DNA from: Thalassospira sp. MCCC 1A03138
GTDB lineage: Bacteria > Pseudomonadota > Alphaproteobacteria > Rhodospirillales > Thalassospiraceae
Assembly: GCF_002115785.1 (NCBI RefSeq)
Contig: NZ_JFJY01000008.1
Location: forward strand, 1 to 64,000
Reading direction: 5' to 3'
DNA length: 64,000 nucleotides
The translations under genes were made by a program, and so were the position numbers. Shown here piece by piece: positions 7,845-16,400 of this stretch. The notes below the pieces were generated by a model. The model searched no databases and was not told where the DNA came from. It worked only from the letters and a program-made list of their open reading frames with translations. How positions within the stretch are numbered: the stretch's first letter is position 1; every line of letters begins with the position of its first letter.

Positions 7845-9467
7845 ATGAGCGACACTCAGGACAAGGCAGGTATTAATCGTCGGGAATTCATCATCGGGGC
7901 ATCGAGCGCCGGTCTTGCAGCTGCGACTTACAGCGGTGCGTTTGCACAGACAAATGATAGCACGTATTCTTTTGATGTCATCATCGTCGGAGGAGGATCT
8001 GCTGGGGCTGTTTTGGCCAATCGTCTAAGCGAAGACTCTTCAAGACGTGTACTGCTTCTTGAAGCTGGCAAAGCATATGCGCCCGAAAGCTACCCGGACG
8101 CGGTTCGTCTGCAAAGCATCATTGGCGGGGATCCCGAACATGATTGGGGCTTTATCTCGGAACCGGGGTGGGCTGGTACGTCTTTGCCCGTACCGCGTGG
8201 AAAGGTTCTGGGCGGATCATCTGCAGTGAATGCAGGCGTTGCAATGCGCGCAACCTCCTCCGACTTTGACCGTTGGACAAAGGCCGGTCTTCCCAATTGG
8301 TCGGCTCCTGATGTCCTGCCATTTTATAAAAGAAGCGAACGCACGGTAAATGGTTCAGATGAATTTCACGGTCGCTCTGGTCCGTGGCCAATCCATCAGT
8401 TGCAGGACGATGAAATTTCAGACATGCAGCGTGCTTTTATAACATCGGCCCAGATGGCCGGTTTCCCCAAAGTCGATGACTTTAATGGGGACAAGCCCCT
8501 GGGTGTAGGCCCCTATCCAATGAACAATCGTATGGGACAGAGGCTTAATACCGGCATGACATATTTGTCGAAAGCGGTTCGGGCACGCACCAACTTGACC
8601 ATCAGAAGCGAAGTACTTGTGGACCGGATAGACATCCAGAAAGGACGTGCCGAAGCCGTTATTCTCGAAAATGGTGAACGTATTGCCGGTAGTGAAATTG
8701 TCCTTTCGGCAGGTGCCTATGGGACACCGGCTATTCTGCTGCGATCCGGTGTCGGCCCTGCAAACGACCTGCACGCAATGGATATTCCTGTTATGGCCGA
8801 TCTGCCGGTTGGACAACGGTTGCAAGATCATCCGTTTTTCTTCACGACTTGGGCGGCCAATCCTGAGCGTCTCGGGCTTCCTGTACCGCCTGTTGGTGCC
8901 ATTCTCTGGGCGCAATCTTCAAAGGCAGCGCCCGGAGAAGGCGATTTTCATGTGAGCGCGGTGCATTATGGTGACCCGGCCTCTTCACCAACCGGTGCCA
9001 TTTTCATGCTTGCATTGGCTTTAACACGCCCAAAATCCATCGGCACTGTAACCTTGCGAGACCGCAAGGCGACGACATCACCCCGTATCGACCTGAACGT
9101 TCTCGGTGAAGCCGAGGATCGGCAGAAAATGGTTGAAGGCATCGAGATGATCCGCCAAATTGCACGTCAGGGGCCGCTTTCTGATATTATTGTTCAGGAA
9201 CTTGTTCCGGGGGCATCCCTTACTAGCTCCGCCGATCTGATGGCCGCGTTGCCAAAAGCTCTCGATATCTATCACCATCCAACATCGACGGCACCTATGG
9301 GTGGAAACAACTCACCACATGCGGTGACCGATTATCAAGGACGCGTGAACGGTGTTGGTAACCTAAGGGTTGCGGATGCATCCAGCTTCCCGGATATACC
9401 TTCGGTTGCCACAAATCCGACCGTTATCATGCTGGCAGAACGCATCAGTGCATGGATGCGGGCGTAA
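7845..9467 (+). CDS. Tat-exported GMC-family FAD oxidoreductase
   Basis: A 540-residue glucose-methanol-choline family oxidoreductase. Residues 1-35 form a twin-arginine signal peptide (NRREFIIGASSAGLAAATYS, cleavage after AFA), so the enzyme is probably folded with FAD and exported to the periplasm. The dinucleotide-binding motif VIIVGGGSAGAVLANRLS is at about 45-62, the GMC signature PRGKVLGGSSAVNAG near 118-132, and the catalytic His region YHHPTSTAPMG and the NPTVIMLAER segment close to the C-terminus. The family oxidises alcohols to aldehydes; choline-dehydrogenase-like members are common, but the substrate here is unknown. With the aldehyde dehydrogenase operon nearby it could form a two-step alcohol oxidation route. 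A ribosome site GAGG precedes the ATG. Confidence 0.93.
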   Translation: MSDTQDKAGINRREFIIGASSAGLAAATYSGAFAQTNDSTYSFDVIIVGGGSAGAVLANRLSEDSSRRVLLLEAGKAYAPESYPDAVRLQSIIGGDPEHDWGFISEPGWAGTSLPVPRGKVLGGSSAVNAGVAMRATSSDFDRWTKAGLPNWSAPDVLPFYKRSERTVNGSDEFHGRSGPWPIHQLQDDEISDMQRAFITSAQMAGFPKVDDFNGDKPLGVGPYPMNNRMGQRLNTGMTYLSKAVRARTNLTIRSEVLVDRIDIQKGRAEAVILENGERIAGSEIVLSAGAYGTPAILLRSGVGPANDLHAMDIPVMADLPVGQRLQDHPFFFTTWAANPERLGLPVPPVGAILWAQSSKAAPGEGDFHVSAVHYGDPASSPTGAIFMLALALTRPKSIGTVTLRDRKATTSPRIDLNVLGEAEDRQKMVEGIEMIRQIARQGPLSDIIVQELVPGASLTSSADLMAALPKALDIYHHPTSTAPMGGNNSPHAVTDYQGRVNGVGNLRVADASSFPDIPSVATNPTVIMLAERISAWMRA

Positions 9468-9587
9468 ATTGATACAATCACCCTCCCGGCCCATCCAATC
9501 GCCTCCTTCCCATCATCGCTTGCCGATCTCACCGGCCCAAAACAGAAGAACAAATTTCAGGAAATTTGGAAATATCACGCCCAAAAC

Positions 9588-9615
9588 AAAGCCCCGCCGG
9601 TACCGGCGGGGCTTT
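9588..9615. terminator. Bidirectional terminator
   Basis: AAAGCCCCGCCGG-TA-CCGGCGGGGCTTT is a perfect 13-base stem between two convergent genes (GMC oxidoreductase and YmdB-like phosphoesterase). A and T tails on either side let it work in both directions. Confidence 0.88.
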
Positions 9616-9638
9616 AAATCATTGAAAATATTCGGCTG

Positions 9639-10454
9639 TTACGCGCTAGGCCAGCTCCCCTTAAGCCGCCCGCCAATGCGAACCGGTTCGATCCGTTTGG
9701 CAAGGCCGGTGGCATCGTCGGTTTCGACATAAACACCACACACCGTTGCCGGTCCGTCTGCCGGTTCGAACCGGCCGGTCGGCATTTTGGTGATGAATTT
9801 ACGGACCGAATTTTCCTTTTTCATCCCGATCACGGAATCAAAATCCCCGCACATGCCGACATCGGTCTGATAGGCCGTTCCACCCGGCAATATCTGGGCA
9901 TCCGCCGTCGGCACATGGGTGTGGGTCCCCAGAACAAGCGATGCCCGCCCATCGCAATGATGGCCAAACGCCATCTTTTCCGACGTGGTTTCGGCATGGA
10001 AATCGATGATGATCGCATCGACATTCTTGCCCAGCTTATGCTTGGCAAAAAGTTTGTTTGCACCTTGGAAAGGGCACGAAAGCGGGTCCATGAATAGCCG
10101 CCCCATCATGTTAACAACACAAACTTTTTTGCCCGAACGGGTTTTGAAAACATAATCGCCCTTGCCCGGCGTGCCGTCGGGGAAGTTCCACGGGCGCAGC
10201 AGTTTTTCATCTTCATCGATATAGGCAATGATTTCGCGCTGGTCCCAGACATGGTTGCCCGTCGTCAGGACATCCGCACCGGCATCATAGAATTCCTTGC
10301 AGATTTTCGCCGTCACACCAAAACCGTGCGCCGAATTTTCCACGTTCACCACCGCGATATCGACCGAAAGACGGTCCCGCAGCATCGGTAACGCTTCAAG
10401 TGCTGCAGTACGGCCGGATTGGCCAAGAACGTCGCCGAGATGGAGTAAACGCAT
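9639..10454 (-). CDS. YmdB/TIGR00282-family metallophosphoesterase
   Basis: A 271-residue calcineurin-like phosphoesterase of the TIGR00282 (YmdB-like) family. Metal ligands typical of the family are visible: GDVLGQSGR at the N-terminus, VNVENSAHG, TGNHVWDQ, DFHAETTSEK and GTHTHVPTADAQ. Members hydrolyse cyclic nucleotides (2',3'-cAMP, cAMP) or other phosphodiesters in the cytoplasm; the true substrate here is unproven. The start is ATG 10454, with AGGAA upstream; the frame extends upstream to 10682 but that part overlaps the 6S RNA and has no protein-like character. In many alphaproteobacteria a 5-formyltetrahydrofolate cyclo-ligase gene lies between 6S RNA and this gene; it is absent here. 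Confidence 0.92.
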   Translation of the reverse strand: MRLLHLGDVLGQSGRTAALEALPMLRDRLSVDIAVVNVENSAHGFGVTAKICKEFYDAGADVLTTGNHVWDQREIIAYIDEDEKLLRPWNFPDGTPGKGDYVFKTRSGKKVCVVNMMGRLFMDPLSCPFQGANKLFAKHKLGKNVDAIIIDFHAETTSEKMAFGHHCDGRASLVLGTHTHVPTADAQILPGGTAYQTDVGMCGDFDSVIGMKKENSVRKFITKMPTGRFEPADGPATVCGVYVETDDATGLAKRIEPVRIGGRLKGSWPSA

Positions 10455-10564
10455 TGTATTTCCTGTTTCGTCGCACGCCCGAAATTCGGACATGACTGTA
10501 ACCGATGCCCCTGTCAGACGCACCGTTTGATGCACAACATAAATGAGGTGGGGATATGAATTAA

Positions 10565-10726
10565 GTGGGAGCCACCGCTGCCGTTGGCCATGTGGTAATT
10601 CCTCGTGACCTGCGTGTGCAGGTGGGCGCCGTATAACGAGACCACGGCCTCGACAGGGACAGCTCCCTAGAGAAATGAGCATCGGCCCCGGGAATTAGCG
10701 AACCTGACGAACAGGGCAGCCCCCGA
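10565..10726 (-). ncRNA. ssrS: 6S RNA (SsrS)-like
   Basis: About 160 bases downstream of zapA on the same strand, the standard location of 6S RNA in proteobacteria. The minus strand can fold into a long rod. The outer stem pairs GCTGCC near 10722 with GGCAGC near 10580. The inner arm nests GTGGT/ACCAC, CTCGT/ACGAG and ACCTGC/GCAGGT around an ACAC loop. Between them lies a purine-rich, weakly paired stretch where the promoter-mimicking bubble would be. 6S RNA binds the housekeeping RNA polymerase holoenzyme and serves as template for product RNAs. Exact ends are estimates. A covariance-model search against Rfam 6S models would settle it. Confidence 0.72.
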
Positions 10727-10784
10727 ATTGCTGCTGCGCCCGATCGCCGCGAACGGCGCATCGAAAACAGTCAGCGTCCGGAAC

Positions 10785-11126
10785 TTAGTCCTGCGAAAGC
10801 TTTTGCGCAATAGCTTCGATGCGAACAGCCATGCTTTCCATGTTTTCCGCAATCGCGTCACCTTCGGCGGCACTGACGCTGCCGGGCTCCGGTGCAACCA
10901 TTGTCTGGCGACTGCGCAATTTTTCATGCACGTCGCCAAGCTCGTCGGCAATCAGAAGACTTGTCATCACCAAAAGGCGCTGTTCGCCAATCTGACCAAC
11001 CGCTCCGGCAATCTCGCGAACACGCTCATCGACATATTGCGCAAGGTTCATCAGGCGCTCTTCCTGACCATCGTCGCAGGCAACATCATAGCTGCGCCCG
11101 TTAATTCGTACTGAAACCTGTGCCAT
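10785..11126 (-). CDS. zapA: Cell division protein ZapA
   Basis: A 113-residue ZapA homologue, the FtsZ-ring-associated protein that bundles and cross-links FtsZ filaments at midcell. The N-terminal globular part has the typical VSVRINGRSYDVACDDGQEE start, followed by LMNLAQYVDERVREIAG and LLVMTSLLIADELGDVHEKL. A coiled-coil C-terminus follows, mediating dimer and tetramer formation. The gene is 5 bases after the stop of a small coiled-coil gene on the same strand and 60 bases before the 6S RNA, so the three are probably co-transcribed. This order is conserved across many alphaproteobacteria. Confidence 0.93.
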   Translation of the reverse strand: MAQVSVRINGRSYDVACDDGQEERLMNLAQYVDERVREIAGAVGQIGEQRLLVMTSLLIADELGDVHEKLRSRQTMVAPEPGSVSAAEGDAIAENMESMAVRIEAIAQKLSQD

Positions 11127-11131
11127 GGAAT

Positions 11132-11398
11132 TTATGCCTGCCTTTGTTCGCGATCATCATCAAGGACCAGACGCAACTGCCCCACCGCGCCATCAAGACG
11201 GGCAGAAACGGTCTGGGTTGCTGTTGCGAGCTTGTCATAATCCTGACGCAAGGCAGCCAGCTGGCTTTTCAGGGTTTCGACTTCACCGGCAGCATCGGAC
11301 TGATTTCCGGTGTCCTTGGCCATACGCGACTCCACGGCAGCATCAAGACTGTCGATGGCCGCTTTTAGTCGGTTACTCGCTTCTAGCAAACGCGACAT
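11132..11398 (-). CDS. DUF4164-type small coiled-coil protein upstream of zapA
   Basis: An 88-residue, almost entirely helical coiled-coil protein: heptad-rich segments run from MSRLLEASNRLKAAIDSL to the C-terminus GQLRLVLDDDREQRQA. It resembles the short DUF4164-type proteins encoded just ahead of zapA in alphaproteobacteria, and by position and shape could be a ZapB-like partner in the division ring; this is inference. ATG 11398 is chosen, with GGAT seven bases upstream; an in-frame TTG lies two codons earlier. The next gene, zapA, starts 5 bases after its stop. Confidence 0.8.
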   Translation of the reverse strand: MSRLLEASNRLKAAIDSLDAAVESRMAKDTGNQSDAAGEVETLKSQLAALRQDYDKLATATQTVSARLDGAVGQLRLVLDDDREQRQA

Positions 11399-11876
11399 AT
11401 TCAATATCCAGCTTTGTTAAACTACCCGGTCGGTACAGGTAAAACCTGTCCCTGATCGCAAGATTGGCCACCCTGCCAACCGACTTTGTCATGAAAAAGG
11501 CTGATTTGTTCCCGAACACACACGTGGCATCAAATATCTGCCCCACGGAATAATACCCGAAAACCGTATGGAAAAGCCCGTCATGACATGCGCAACGTTA
11601 CCCGCCCCGTTCACCGAACCGAAAGGATACAGGGAACGCCGGGCCAAACGGCAACATAGGGGGCAGGATCAGGACGCGTCAACATGCACCTTGGCAACCC
11701 AGCATGTTTGTCATTTTCGTTAACCACAATTAGGACAATTGGCGCAGTTTTTCGACAGAAGCGGTTGACGGATGCCCCCCGTACGGGCATGTTCCGCGCG
11801 AATTCCGTTAACATGGAATACATGTATTAAAAGTGTTTTCATCGCCCGACCGCGAAACCCCCAGGAACCGCATCCA
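11399..11876. other. Divergent promoter region, coiled-coil/zapA versus transketolase
   Basis: A 478-base gap between divergent transcription units. No gene is supported: short reading frames on both strands lack family likeness. It must hold both promoters. No operator could be named with confidence. Confidence 0.5.
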
Positions 11877-13859
11877 ATGACGACGCAAACAGAACACAAC
11901 CGCATGGCCAATGCCATCCGCTTTCTTTCGGCCGACGCCGTCGAAAAAGCCAATTCCGGACATCCCGGCATGCCGATGGGCATGGCAGACGTCGCGACTG
12001 TTCTTTATACCAAATTCCTGAAATTTGATCCGAAGCACCCGCACTGGCCCGATCGCGACCGTTTCATCCTGTCCGCTGGTCACGGCTCAATGCTGCTTTA
12101 TTCGCTTCTGCACCTTACGGGTTACGAAGATTTCGATCTGGATCAGATCAAGAATTTCCGTCAGATGGGTTCGCGTACTGCCGGTCACCCGGAATTCGGC
12201 CATGGTGCCGGTATCGAAACCACCACTGGCCCGCTGGGTCAGGGCATTGCAACCTCGGTTGGTTTCGCGCTTGGCGAACGCATCATGAATGCGCGCTTTG
12301 GCAATGACGTTGTCGATCACTTCACTTACGTGATTGCCGGTGACGGTTGCCTCATGGAGGGCATCTCGCAGGAAGCCATTTCGATGGCCGGTCACATGAA
12401 ACTGTCGAAACTGATCGTCCTGTTTGACGATAACGGCATTTCAATCGACGGCCCGACCTCGCTTTCGACGTCCGAAGATCACAAAAAACGTTTCGAAGCC
12501 GCCGGCTGGGACGTGCAGCAGATTGACGGCCATGATCCGGTCGCCATCGAAGCCGCCATTGCCAAGGCAAAAACCACCAGCACCCCCTCGATGATCGCCT
12601 GCAAAACCGTTATCGGTTTTGGCGCCCCGACCAAGGGTGGCACCTCGGCAACGCACGGATCCCCGCTTGGCGCGACCGAACTTGCCGGTGCGCGTGAAAA
12701 ACTCGGCTGGACGTCTGAACCGTTCGACATTCCCGCCGACATTCTCGACGCATGGCGCAATGCCGGTGCACGCGGCAAGGCCGACTTCGATGCATGGGGT
12801 GCGCGTTTCGAAAATCTCGAAGCCTCCCTCAAAGACGAATTCGAACGCCGCGTCGAAGGCAAGCTGCCGGAAAACTGGGTCGATGCGTTTAACGACTACA
12901 AAAAGCAGATCACCGCTGAACTGCCGAAAGTCGCGACCCGCAAATCGTCCCAGAACGTTCTTGAAGTCCTCACCAAGGCAATCCCGGAAATGATCGGCGG
13001 TTCTGCCGACCTGACCGGTTCGAACAACACCAAAACCGGCGTTCAGGCCCCGATCACCGCTGATGGCGGCTATCATGGTGGCTATATCTATTACGGTATC
13101 CGTGAACACGGTATGGCTGCGGCCATGAATGGTCTCGCACTGCATGGCGGCGTTCTGCCGTATGGCGGCACCTTCCTGGTCTTCACCGACTATTGCCGCC
13201 CGGCAATCCGTCTGTCGGCCCTGATGAACCAGCGTGTTGTCTATGTCATGACCCATGATTCCATCGGTCTTGGCGAAGACGGCCCGACCCATCAGCCGGT
13301 CGAACATGTCGCATCGCTGCGCGCAATGCCGAACGTGACGGTCATCCGCCCGGCCGATGCGGTTGAAACCGCCGAAGCATGGGCAATGGCGATCACCAAC
13401 GAAACCGGCCCGACCGTCATGGCGCTGACCCGTCAGAACCTGCCGACCCTGCGCACCGAATACCGCGAAGACAACCTTGTCGCGCGCGGCGGTTACGTGA
13501 TTTCCGATTGCGACGGTGATCGTCAGGTCACCCTGATCGCGACCGGCTCCGAAGTCGAAATTGCCGTGAACGCACAGGCAAAACTCAAAGCCGACGGCAT
13601 TAATGCTGCCGTCGTCTCCCTGCCAAGCTGGGAACTGTTCGACGCGCAGTCGCCGGAATACCGCAAGGAAGTCCTTGGCGACAAACCGCGTATCGCCATC
13701 GAAGCCCTGTCGGTCTTCGGCTGGGAAAAATACGTTGGCGACAACGGCAAAGTCATTGGCATGCACGGCTTTGGTGCCTCGGCACCGGCCGAAATCCTTT
13801 ACGAGCATTTCGGCATCACCGCCGAGGCGCTGGTCAAGGCAGCCAAAGAACTCGTTTAA
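11877..13859 (+). CDS. tkt: Transketolase
   Basis: A 660-residue transketolase, the thiamine-diphosphate enzyme moving two-carbon units between ketoses and aldoses in the pentose phosphate pathway. Visible are the N-terminal ANSGHPGMPMGMAD, the GHGSMLLYSLLHL segment, the diphosphate-binding AGDGCLMEGIS (GDG...N type) motif, the central-domain IREHGMAAAMNG with the cofactor-contacting Glu, and DSIGLGEDGPTHQPVEH. Length and domain order are complete. ATG 11877 is used because AGGAA precedes it; an open frame runs 35 codons upstream but encodes nothing family-like. The gene is followed by its own terminator and then gap. In related genomes pgk and fba often follow gap, but not here. Confidence 0.97.
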   Translation: MTTQTEHNRMANAIRFLSADAVEKANSGHPGMPMGMADVATVLYTKFLKFDPKHPHWPDRDRFILSAGHGSMLLYSLLHLTGYEDFDLDQIKNFRQMGSRTAGHPEFGHGAGIETTTGPLGQGIATSVGFALGERIMNARFGNDVVDHFTYVIAGDGCLMEGISQEAISMAGHMKLSKLIVLFDDNGISIDGPTSLSTSEDHKKRFEAAGWDVQQIDGHDPVAIEAAIAKAKTTSTPSMIACKTVIGFGAPTKGGTSATHGSPLGATELAGAREKLGWTSEPFDIPADILDAWRNAGARGKADFDAWGARFENLEASLKDEFERRVEGKLPENWVDAFNDYKKQITAELPKVATRKSSQNVLEVLTKAIPEMIGGSADLTGSNNTKTGVQAPITADGGYHGGYIYYGIREHGMAAAMNGLALHGGVLPYGGTFLVFTDYCRPAIRLSALMNQRVVYVMTHDSIGLGEDGPTHQPVEHVASLRAMPNVTVIRPADAVETAEAWAMAITNETGPTVMALTRQNLPTLRTEYREDNLVARGGYVISDCDGDRQVTLIATGSEVEIAVNAQAKLKADGINAAVVSLPSWELFDAQSPEYRKEVLGDKPRIAIEALSVFGWEKYVGDNGKVIGMHGFGASAPAEILYEHFGITAEALVKAAKELV

Positions 13860-13866
13860 TTCAAGG

Positions 13867-13902
13867 GGCCGGATCGGTAATATGCCGATCCGGCCTTTTT
13901 TC
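13867..13902 (+). terminator. Rho-independent terminator after tkt
   Basis: GGCCGGATCGG, a 7-base loop, CCGATCCGGCC, then TTTTTT, beginning 7 bases after the tkt stop codon. gap therefore probably also has its own promoter in the 69 bases that follow. Confidence 0.9.
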
Positions 13903-13971
13903 TATGGGGTTAAACCCCAAGCCGTGATTGATACTCCCCAGGTACCAATCATCATAATTTTGGAGGGATGA

Positions 13972-14979
13972 ATGGCTATTCGCGTAGCGATTAATGGTTT
14001 TGGTCGTATTGGCCGTCTGGTTCTGCGTGCCATCGTTGAAAGCGGCCGTACCGATGTTGAAGTCGTGGCCATCAACGACCTGGGTGACGTCGCCACCAAC
14101 GCACATCTTCTGAAATACGATTCCGTTCATGGCGTTCTTGCCAATGACGTCAAAGCCGAAGGCAACGACCTTGTCATCGACGGCAAGGCGATCAAGGTCT
14201 GCTCGGAACGCGATCCGGCGAACCTGCCGTGGGGCGCACTGAATGTCGATATCGCATTCGAATGCACCGGCATCTTCCTTGACGAAGCGGGTGCAGGCAA
14301 ACACCTGACCGCCGGTGCCAAACGCGTTCTGATTTCCGCCCCGGCAAAGGGCGACATCAAAACCGTCGTTTACGGTGTCAACAGCGACAGCCTGACCGCA
14401 TCCGACATCATCGTTTCGAACGCGTCCTGCACCACCAACTGCCTGGCACCGGTTGCAGACGTTCTGAACAAGACCGTTGGCATCACCAAGGGCTTCATGA
14501 CCACCGTTCACGCCTTCACCGGTGACCAGAACACGGTCGACAGCCTGCACAAGGATCTGCGCCGCGCCCGTGCAGCATCGCTTTCGATGATCCCGACCTC
14601 GACCGGTGCAGCCAAGGCCGTTGGTCTGGTTCTTCCGGAACTCAAAGGCAAGCTTGACGGTACCGCCATCCGTGTCCCGACCCCGAACGTTTCGATGGTT
14701 GACCTGACCTTCGTTGCCGGTCGCGACACCACGGCTGATGAAATCAATGCCGCGATCAAGGACGCCGCAAACGGCCCGCTCAAAGGCGTTCTTGGCGTTT
14801 GCGATGCTCCGCTGGTCTCGATTGACTTCAACCACAACCCGAACAGCTCGACCTTTGACGTCACCCAGACCCAGGTTATCGGCGGCAACTTCGTCCGTAT
14901 CCTGTCCTGGTACGACAACGAGTGGGGCTTCTCGAACCGTATGTCCGATACCGCCGTTGCAATGGCGAAGTTCCTTTAA
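13972..14979 (+). CDS. gap: Type I glyceraldehyde-3-phosphate dehydrogenase
   Basis: A 335-residue glyceraldehyde-3-phosphate dehydrogenase catalysing the NAD(P)-linked oxidative phosphorylation step of central carbon metabolism. The N-terminal Rossmann motif VAINGFGRIGRLVLRA, the catalytic Cys in SNASCTTNCLAP (near residue 153), the substrate-binding TVHAFTGDQNTVD and the C-terminal SWYDNEWGFSNRM are all present. INDLGD after the second strand places Asp at the adenine-ribose site, which favours NAD. GGAGG lies 6 bases upstream of the ATG. It is flanked by terminators on both sides, so it is likely transcribed alone. Confidence 0.97.
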   Translation: MAIRVAINGFGRIGRLVLRAIVESGRTDVEVVAINDLGDVATNAHLLKYDSVHGVLANDVKAEGNDLVIDGKAIKVCSERDPANLPWGALNVDIAFECTGIFLDEAGAGKHLTAGAKRVLISAPAKGDIKTVVYGVNSDSLTASDIIVSNASCTTNCLAPVADVLNKTVGITKGFMTTVHAFTGDQNTVDSLHKDLRRARAASLSMIPTSTGAAKAVGLVLPELKGKLDGTAIRVPTPNVSMVDLTFVAGRDTTADEINAAIKDAANGPLKGVLGVCDAPLVSIDFNHNPNSSTFDVTQTQVIGGNFVRILSWYDNEWGFSNRMSDTAVAMAKFL

Positions 14980-15007
14980 TCGGAACTTGAAACAACCTAT
15001 TCGGATC

Positions 15008-15036
15008 AGGGCGGCCTTCGGGTCGCCCTTTCTGTT
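15008..15036 (+). terminator. Terminator after gap
   Basis: AGGGCG and CGCCCTTTCT form a stem over a CCTTCGG-type loop with a short T-rich tail, 29 bases after the gap stop codon. Confidence 0.75.
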
Positions 15037-15069
15037 TGGCAAATCCCGACCCGGTGATATTTTGCCCCG

Positions 15070-15504
15070 ATGAAAGACACCTCAAACCTTCTCATTCGCA
15101 TCCATGGCATGGCAGGCGGCCAATCGGCCTGCCGCGTTGCAGGACGTGCGCGGATCAATCTGCTGTCGCCGGAAAATGCCGGGGCGTCGCTTGGTGCACA
15201 ATGGTTTGCCACCCTGATCGCCAGATTACGAACCGACTTTCCTGATGCCCTAATCCACGGCATCCTTGATTGTCGCGGACGTCGCGCATCGGCCTTGGCC
15301 GCGATGGAGGCCGGAATTGATGCGGTCCTGATTGATGACGATCTGCCCGATGATCTGAAAGCCCGGCTTGAAAATCTCGGATCAAAGTCGGGATGCCGGA
15401 TCATCACCACCCTGCCCGACCCGGATCGGATTTACGAAACCGGTGATGATCATCTGCCCGATGCGGAACTTGACCGTCGCCTTGCTGCGTTTTTGGCTGG
15501 GTGA
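15070..15504 (+). CDS. Conserved-context hypothetical protein
   Basis: A 144-residue soluble protein of unknown function. It has no signal peptide or membrane helix. The N-terminal half contains LLIRIHGMAGGQSACRVAG, and the centre has FPDALIHGILDCRGRRASALAAMEAGIDAVLIDDDLPDDL, which reads like a strand-helix-strand of an alpha/beta (TIM-barrel or flavodoxin-like) fold. It ends at 15504, 50-59 bases before thiE, and may be co-transcribed with it. The position between gap and thiE is where fructose-bisphosphate aldolase or small companion genes are found in relatives. No function is assigned. Confidence 0.7.
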   Translation: MKDTSNLLIRIHGMAGGQSACRVAGRARINLLSPENAGASLGAQWFATLIARLRTDFPDALIHGILDCRGRRASALAAMEAGIDAVLIDDDLPDDLKARLENLGSKSGCRIITTLPDPDRIYETGDDHLPDAELDRRLAAFLAG

Positions 15505-15554
15505 TTGCCAAAAGGGTGATGAAACGTTACATGATACTCAGTTTTTGATCAGGA

Positions 15555-16205
15555 ATGACCATTGTGAACGCAGACGACCAAACCGGCCTTTATCTTCTGA
15601 CACCGCCCAAAATCGATCTGGCCGTATTTCCGGACCGCCTGAAATCCGTGCTTGATACCGGTGCGATTGATTGTTTGCAGCTGCGTCTCAAAGACGTTTC
15701 CGATGATGAAATCCGCAAGGCAATTGATGCGATCCTGCCGCTGTGCTCGGACCGCGACATTCCCCTGATCCTTAATGACCGCCCTGATATTGCCAAAAAA
15801 TCGGGCGCTGACGGTGTGCATGTCGGCGAAGAAGACGCCAGCTACGACGAAGCGCGTGCCATCATGGGCGAAGAACACATTGTCGGCGTGTCCTGCTATG
15901 ACAGCCGCCATCGCGCCATGGAGCTTGGCGAAAAAGGGGCCGATTACGTGGCGTTTGGCGCGTTCTATCCGACCCAGACCAAAGAAGCCAAAACCAGCGT
16001 CACCCCCGAAATCATCGAAATCTGGACGACCTTTACCACGGTGCCCTGTGTCGCGATTGGCGGCATCACGGCCGATAACCTTGGCCCGATTGTCGAAGCC
16101 GGGGCCGATTTCATTGCCGTCACCGGCGGAGTCTGGAACCATCCGGACGGCGCTGAGGCCGGGGCAAAGGCGATCAAGGCCGCGATTGCCGCAGCTTCGG
16201 ACTGA
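15555..16205 (+). CDS. thiE: Thiamine-phosphate synthase
   Basis: A ThiE-type TIM-barrel enzyme of 216 residues (213 if the GTG at 15564 is the start) that joins the pyrimidine and thiazole moieties to give thiamine phosphate. Diagnostic motifs are CLQLRLKD, PLILNDRPDIAKKSGADGVHVGEED (diphosphate and pyrimidine pocket), VGVSCYDS, YVAFGAFYPTQTKEA and the C-terminal AIGGITADN. AGGA at 15551 is too close to ATG 15555 but is 9 bases from GTG 15564, so GTG is a real alternative. The enzyme supplies the cofactor used by transketolase next door. It may be co-transcribed with the hypothetical gene upstream. Confidence 0.92.
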   Translation: MTIVNADDQTGLYLLTPPKIDLAVFPDRLKSVLDTGAIDCLQLRLKDVSDDEIRKAIDAILPLCSDRDIPLILNDRPDIAKKSGADGVHVGEEDASYDEARAIMGEEHIVGVSCYDSRHRAMELGEKGADYVAFGAFYPTQTKEAKTSVTPEIIEIWTTFTTVPCVAIGGITADNLGPIVEAGADFIAVTGGVWNHPDGAEAGAKAIKAAIAAASD

Positions 16206-16400
16206 AATCCAGCCCGGTTTATCCCCTTTTTCCCACAGGGATTTCGCGACAGCCATGCGCGAATGACGGTTTGCCATGCACGCAAACCCTGATCAATCTG
16301 CTTGCAGCAAATTCGCCAAACTGGTAGTTAAGCCCGACTTTAATGGGACGGGTGTCCCGCTTACATCGTGAATCTGTGATCTGAAAGAACGGTTGGTGCC

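Noticed and set aside
10455..10682. N-terminal extension of the YmdB-like phosphoesterase
   Set aside because: It overlaps the 6S-like RNA and encodes no family sequence; ATG 10454 has a proper ribosome site and the family's normal N-terminus.
12441..13808. 455-codon open frame antisense to transketolase
   Set aside because: Codon-bias shadow; transketolase motifs on the plus strand are complete.
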